From: Candidatus Yanofskybacteria bacterium RIFOXYD1_FULL_42_10
GTDB lineage: Bacteria; Patescibacteriota; Minisyncoccia; 2-02-FULL-40-12; GWA2-44-9
Direction: 5' to 3'
Length of the DNA stretch: 6,060 nt
NCBI GenBank assembly: GCA_001795975.1
Contig: MGLG01000026.1
Location: 1-6,060 of the forward strand
Shown: positions 4,895-6,060 of the stretch, one piece after another
Layout of the letters: each line of letters begins with the position of its first letter
Position numbering within the stretch: the stretch's first letter is position 1
Program-made: the position numbers and the translations under genes
Notes under the pieces: model-generated
Databases searched by the model: none
Seen by the model: only the letters and a program-made list of their open reading frames with translations
Told to the model about the DNA's origin: nothing

Positions 4895-5377
4895 TCAATG
4901 AGATTTTTCATCGGGATAACCCTCGCGCAGAATTTTCTCCAAAAATTCTGCGTACTCTGGCGATAGCTCATTCATAAATTTTATATTTTTGCTTTCCAAA
5001 ATTTCATTAGTTTCATCATCACGAATAATAAATTCTACTGAAACCGCACCCTCTTTATAAAACATCTGACCAACAACCATGCGTCCATATTTTGCATTAA
5101 AAGCTGGTTGAGATATAAAGTAGGTTTCCTGACTCATTTCTCGTTTTGTATACAAAGCCAATTCTTTGAGAAAATCAACCACCCGCTTAGGAGCGATGTC
5201 ACCGGCTTCTTTTCTAATTTGTCCAAGAGGAATTCCCCTGTTTTCCATATTTTCCACGGTTTCTTCCATCTTAAGATCTTTTTCGGTCGGCTTAAAATCT
5301 CGGCCAACCTTTTCTTGTTTAATTCCATAGTATGTTTTTAAATCCGGCATCTCCCCTCTTTCCGCTTTTTTAGTCAT
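4895..5377 (-). CDS. Unrecognised 160-residue soluble protein downstream of htpX
   Basis: I do not recognise this family. The frame starts 12 nt after the htpX stop, so the two are probably co-transcribed. The ATG at 5377 has no ribosome site, whereas the in-frame ATG at 5350 (residue 10) is preceded by AGAGGGGAG with about 4 nt spacing; the true product may be 151 residues. No signal peptide, membrane helix or Cys cluster is visible. Residues 1-85 are charged and probably helical, including VVDFLKELALYTKREM. Residues 95-135 alternate in a strand-like way (GRMVVGQMFYKEGAVSVEFIIRD, then EILESKNIKF), and the end is helical (SPEYAEFLEKILREGY). The charged, mixed alpha/beta make-up suggests a small cytoplasmic protein. 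Linkage to htpX might mean a role in membrane-protein quality control, but that is context only. Confidence 0.75.
   Translation of the reverse strand: MTKKAERGEMPDLKTYYGIKQEKVGRDFKPTEKDLKMEETVENMENRGIPLGQIRKEAGDIAPKRVVDFLKELALYTKREMSQETYFISQPAFNAKYGRMVVGQMFYKEGAVSVEFIIRDDETNEILESKNIKFMNELSPEYAEFLEKILREGYPDEKSH
5351..5359 (-). promoter_or_regulatory. Ribosome-binding site favouring an internal start of the 160-residue gene
   Basis: On the minus strand AGAGGGGAG directly precedes the ATG at 5350. The GAGG core is about 4 nt from that codon. The upstream ATG at 5377 has only an A/T-rich leader. The site is the best Shine-Dalgarno-like sequence near this gene and supports the shorter product, although the spacing is slightly tight. 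Confidence 0.4.
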
Positions 5378-5389
5378 AGTATTTTTAAA

Positions 5390-6060
5390 TTAGGTAATGT
5401 TTAAATCTCGTAATGCTTTAATGCGTAAATCAATCGGCGGATGAGTCATGAACAGCTTAGCAAGCCAGTTTACGCTTTGTTTCCCCCGAAATGGATTGGA
5501 AATAAACAGGTGGGCGGTGGAATTGTGAGCAAAACGCGCGGGTGTACTATCTTGACCGATTTTTTCTAAAGCGGAAGCCAGCCCCTTCGGATAACGCGTA
5601 AGCAACGCTCCCGAAGCATCAGCCAAAAATTCTCTTTTCCTTGATATCGCTAATTGTATAAGAGTAGCGGCAATCGGCGCCAAAATTGCGGCCGCCAACC
5701 CAATTATCATCAGCGCATTCCCCTTGTTATCATCCCTATCCCCGCCCGAACCGAAAAAACTAATTCGCATAAACCAGTCCGACACAATAGCCACCAAACC
5801 AACCAACACAATCACGACCGAAGAAATCAAAATATCATAATTGCCGACATGGGACAACTCATGAGAGATAACGCCCTCCAGCTCGTTTTTATTTAATTTT
5901 TGTAAGGCCCCTTCGGTTACTGCCACCACGGCGTGTTTCGGATTCCGACCCGTGGCAAAAGCGTTTATCTGCTGACCGGGAATGGTAAAAACTTTCGGCA
6001 TCGGCAAACCGGCGGTGATGGATAAATTCTCAACAATCCTGAAAAGTTCCGGATGGCTTT
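5390..6060 (-). CDS. htpX: HtpX, M48 membrane zinc metalloprotease (5' end outside window)
   Basis: The visible 222 residues are the C-terminal part of HtpX; the first roughly 70-80 residues, with the N-terminal membrane hairpin, lie outside the window (family length about 280-300). Numbering from the first visible codon: ENLSITAGLPMPKV precedes the signature NAFATGRNPKHAVVAVTEG (about 32-50). HELSH (66-70) is the zinc-binding catalytic motif, with E67 as the general base, and E143 in REFLAD is the third zinc ligand. Two membrane segments (about 78-97 and 115-138) lie between them, and a late THPPIDLRIKAL motif matches the family end. HtpX is a cytoplasmic-membrane protease with its active site facing the cytoplasm, degrading misfolded membrane proteins alongside FtsH. 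All catalytic residues are present. The gene ends in TAA, 12 nt before the next gene, implying an operon. Confidence 0.97.
   Translation of the reverse strand, partial: SHPELFRIVENLSITAGLPMPKVFTIPGQQINAFATGRNPKHAVVAVTEGALQKLNKNELEGVISHELSHVGNYDILISSVVIVLVGLVAIVSDWFMRISFFGSGGDRDDNKGNALMIIGLAAAILAPIAATLIQLAISRKREFLADASGALLTRYPKGLASALEKIGQDSTPARFAHNSTAHLFISNPFRGKQSVNWLAKLFMTHPPIDLRIKALRDLNIT

Noticed and set aside
4895..4897. Possible TGA recoding to glycine, as in Gracilibacteria and related CPR lineages
   Set aside because: Reading through this TGA would continue into the tRNA-Ser gene, and no gene here has an internal TGA, so the standard bacterial code fits.

Overview
The window looks like a piece of a small-genome bacterial chromosome, most likely from the candidate phyla radiation (Patescibacteria, Parcubacteria-like). 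This is inferred from several signs: AT-rich DNA, many short proteins without recognisable names, weak or absent Shine-Dalgarno sites, GC-rich intergenic palindromes, and an HEEQH-type protein of a kind I associate with these genomes. TGA behaves as a normal stop: reading through it after the 160-residue gene would run into a tRNA. Nothing in the sequence fixes the species.

Every supported gene lies on the minus strand, so transcription runs from high to low coordinates. In that order: (1) htpX, an M48 membrane metalloprotease, cut at its 5' end by the window edge; (2) an unrecognised 160-residue soluble protein starting 12 nt after the htpX stop; (3) a complete class II tRNA-Ser(GGA) with encoded CCA; (4) a membrane-anchored protein with DnaJ-type CxxCxGxG zinc knuckles but no J domain; (5) a short ICMT/PEMT-type membrane methyltransferase; (6) a roughly 397-residue uncharacterised protein with an HEEQH zinc-site motif; (7) a Yip1-like multi-pass membrane protein with a long hydrophilic tail; (8) an exported gluzincin-like peptidase (HEMAH) leading into a TolB/PD40-type beta-propeller, cut at its 3' end by the window edge.

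The spaces between genes hold most of the non-coding structure. A strong extended -10 (TGATATAAT) precedes an approximately 87-bp GC-rich compound palindrome whose outer arm reaches the start codon of the Yip1-like gene. A second long hairpin lies between the zinc-knuckle gene and the methyltransferase gene. A perfect 19-bp hairpin, overlapping a second one, follows the Yip1-like gene and probably ends its transcript. A TTGACA promoter then precedes the exported peptidase gene.

The recurring theme is the cell envelope and protein quality control: three unrelated HExxH proteins, a membrane zinc-knuckle protein, a membrane methyltransferase and a Yip1-like protein. No single pathway can be demonstrated. 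I see no CRISPR array, insertion sequence, phage gene or clear novel defence system. The parts most worth a second look are the palindrome at the Yip1-like start codon, the J-domain-less zinc-knuckle membrane protein and the HEEQH protein.
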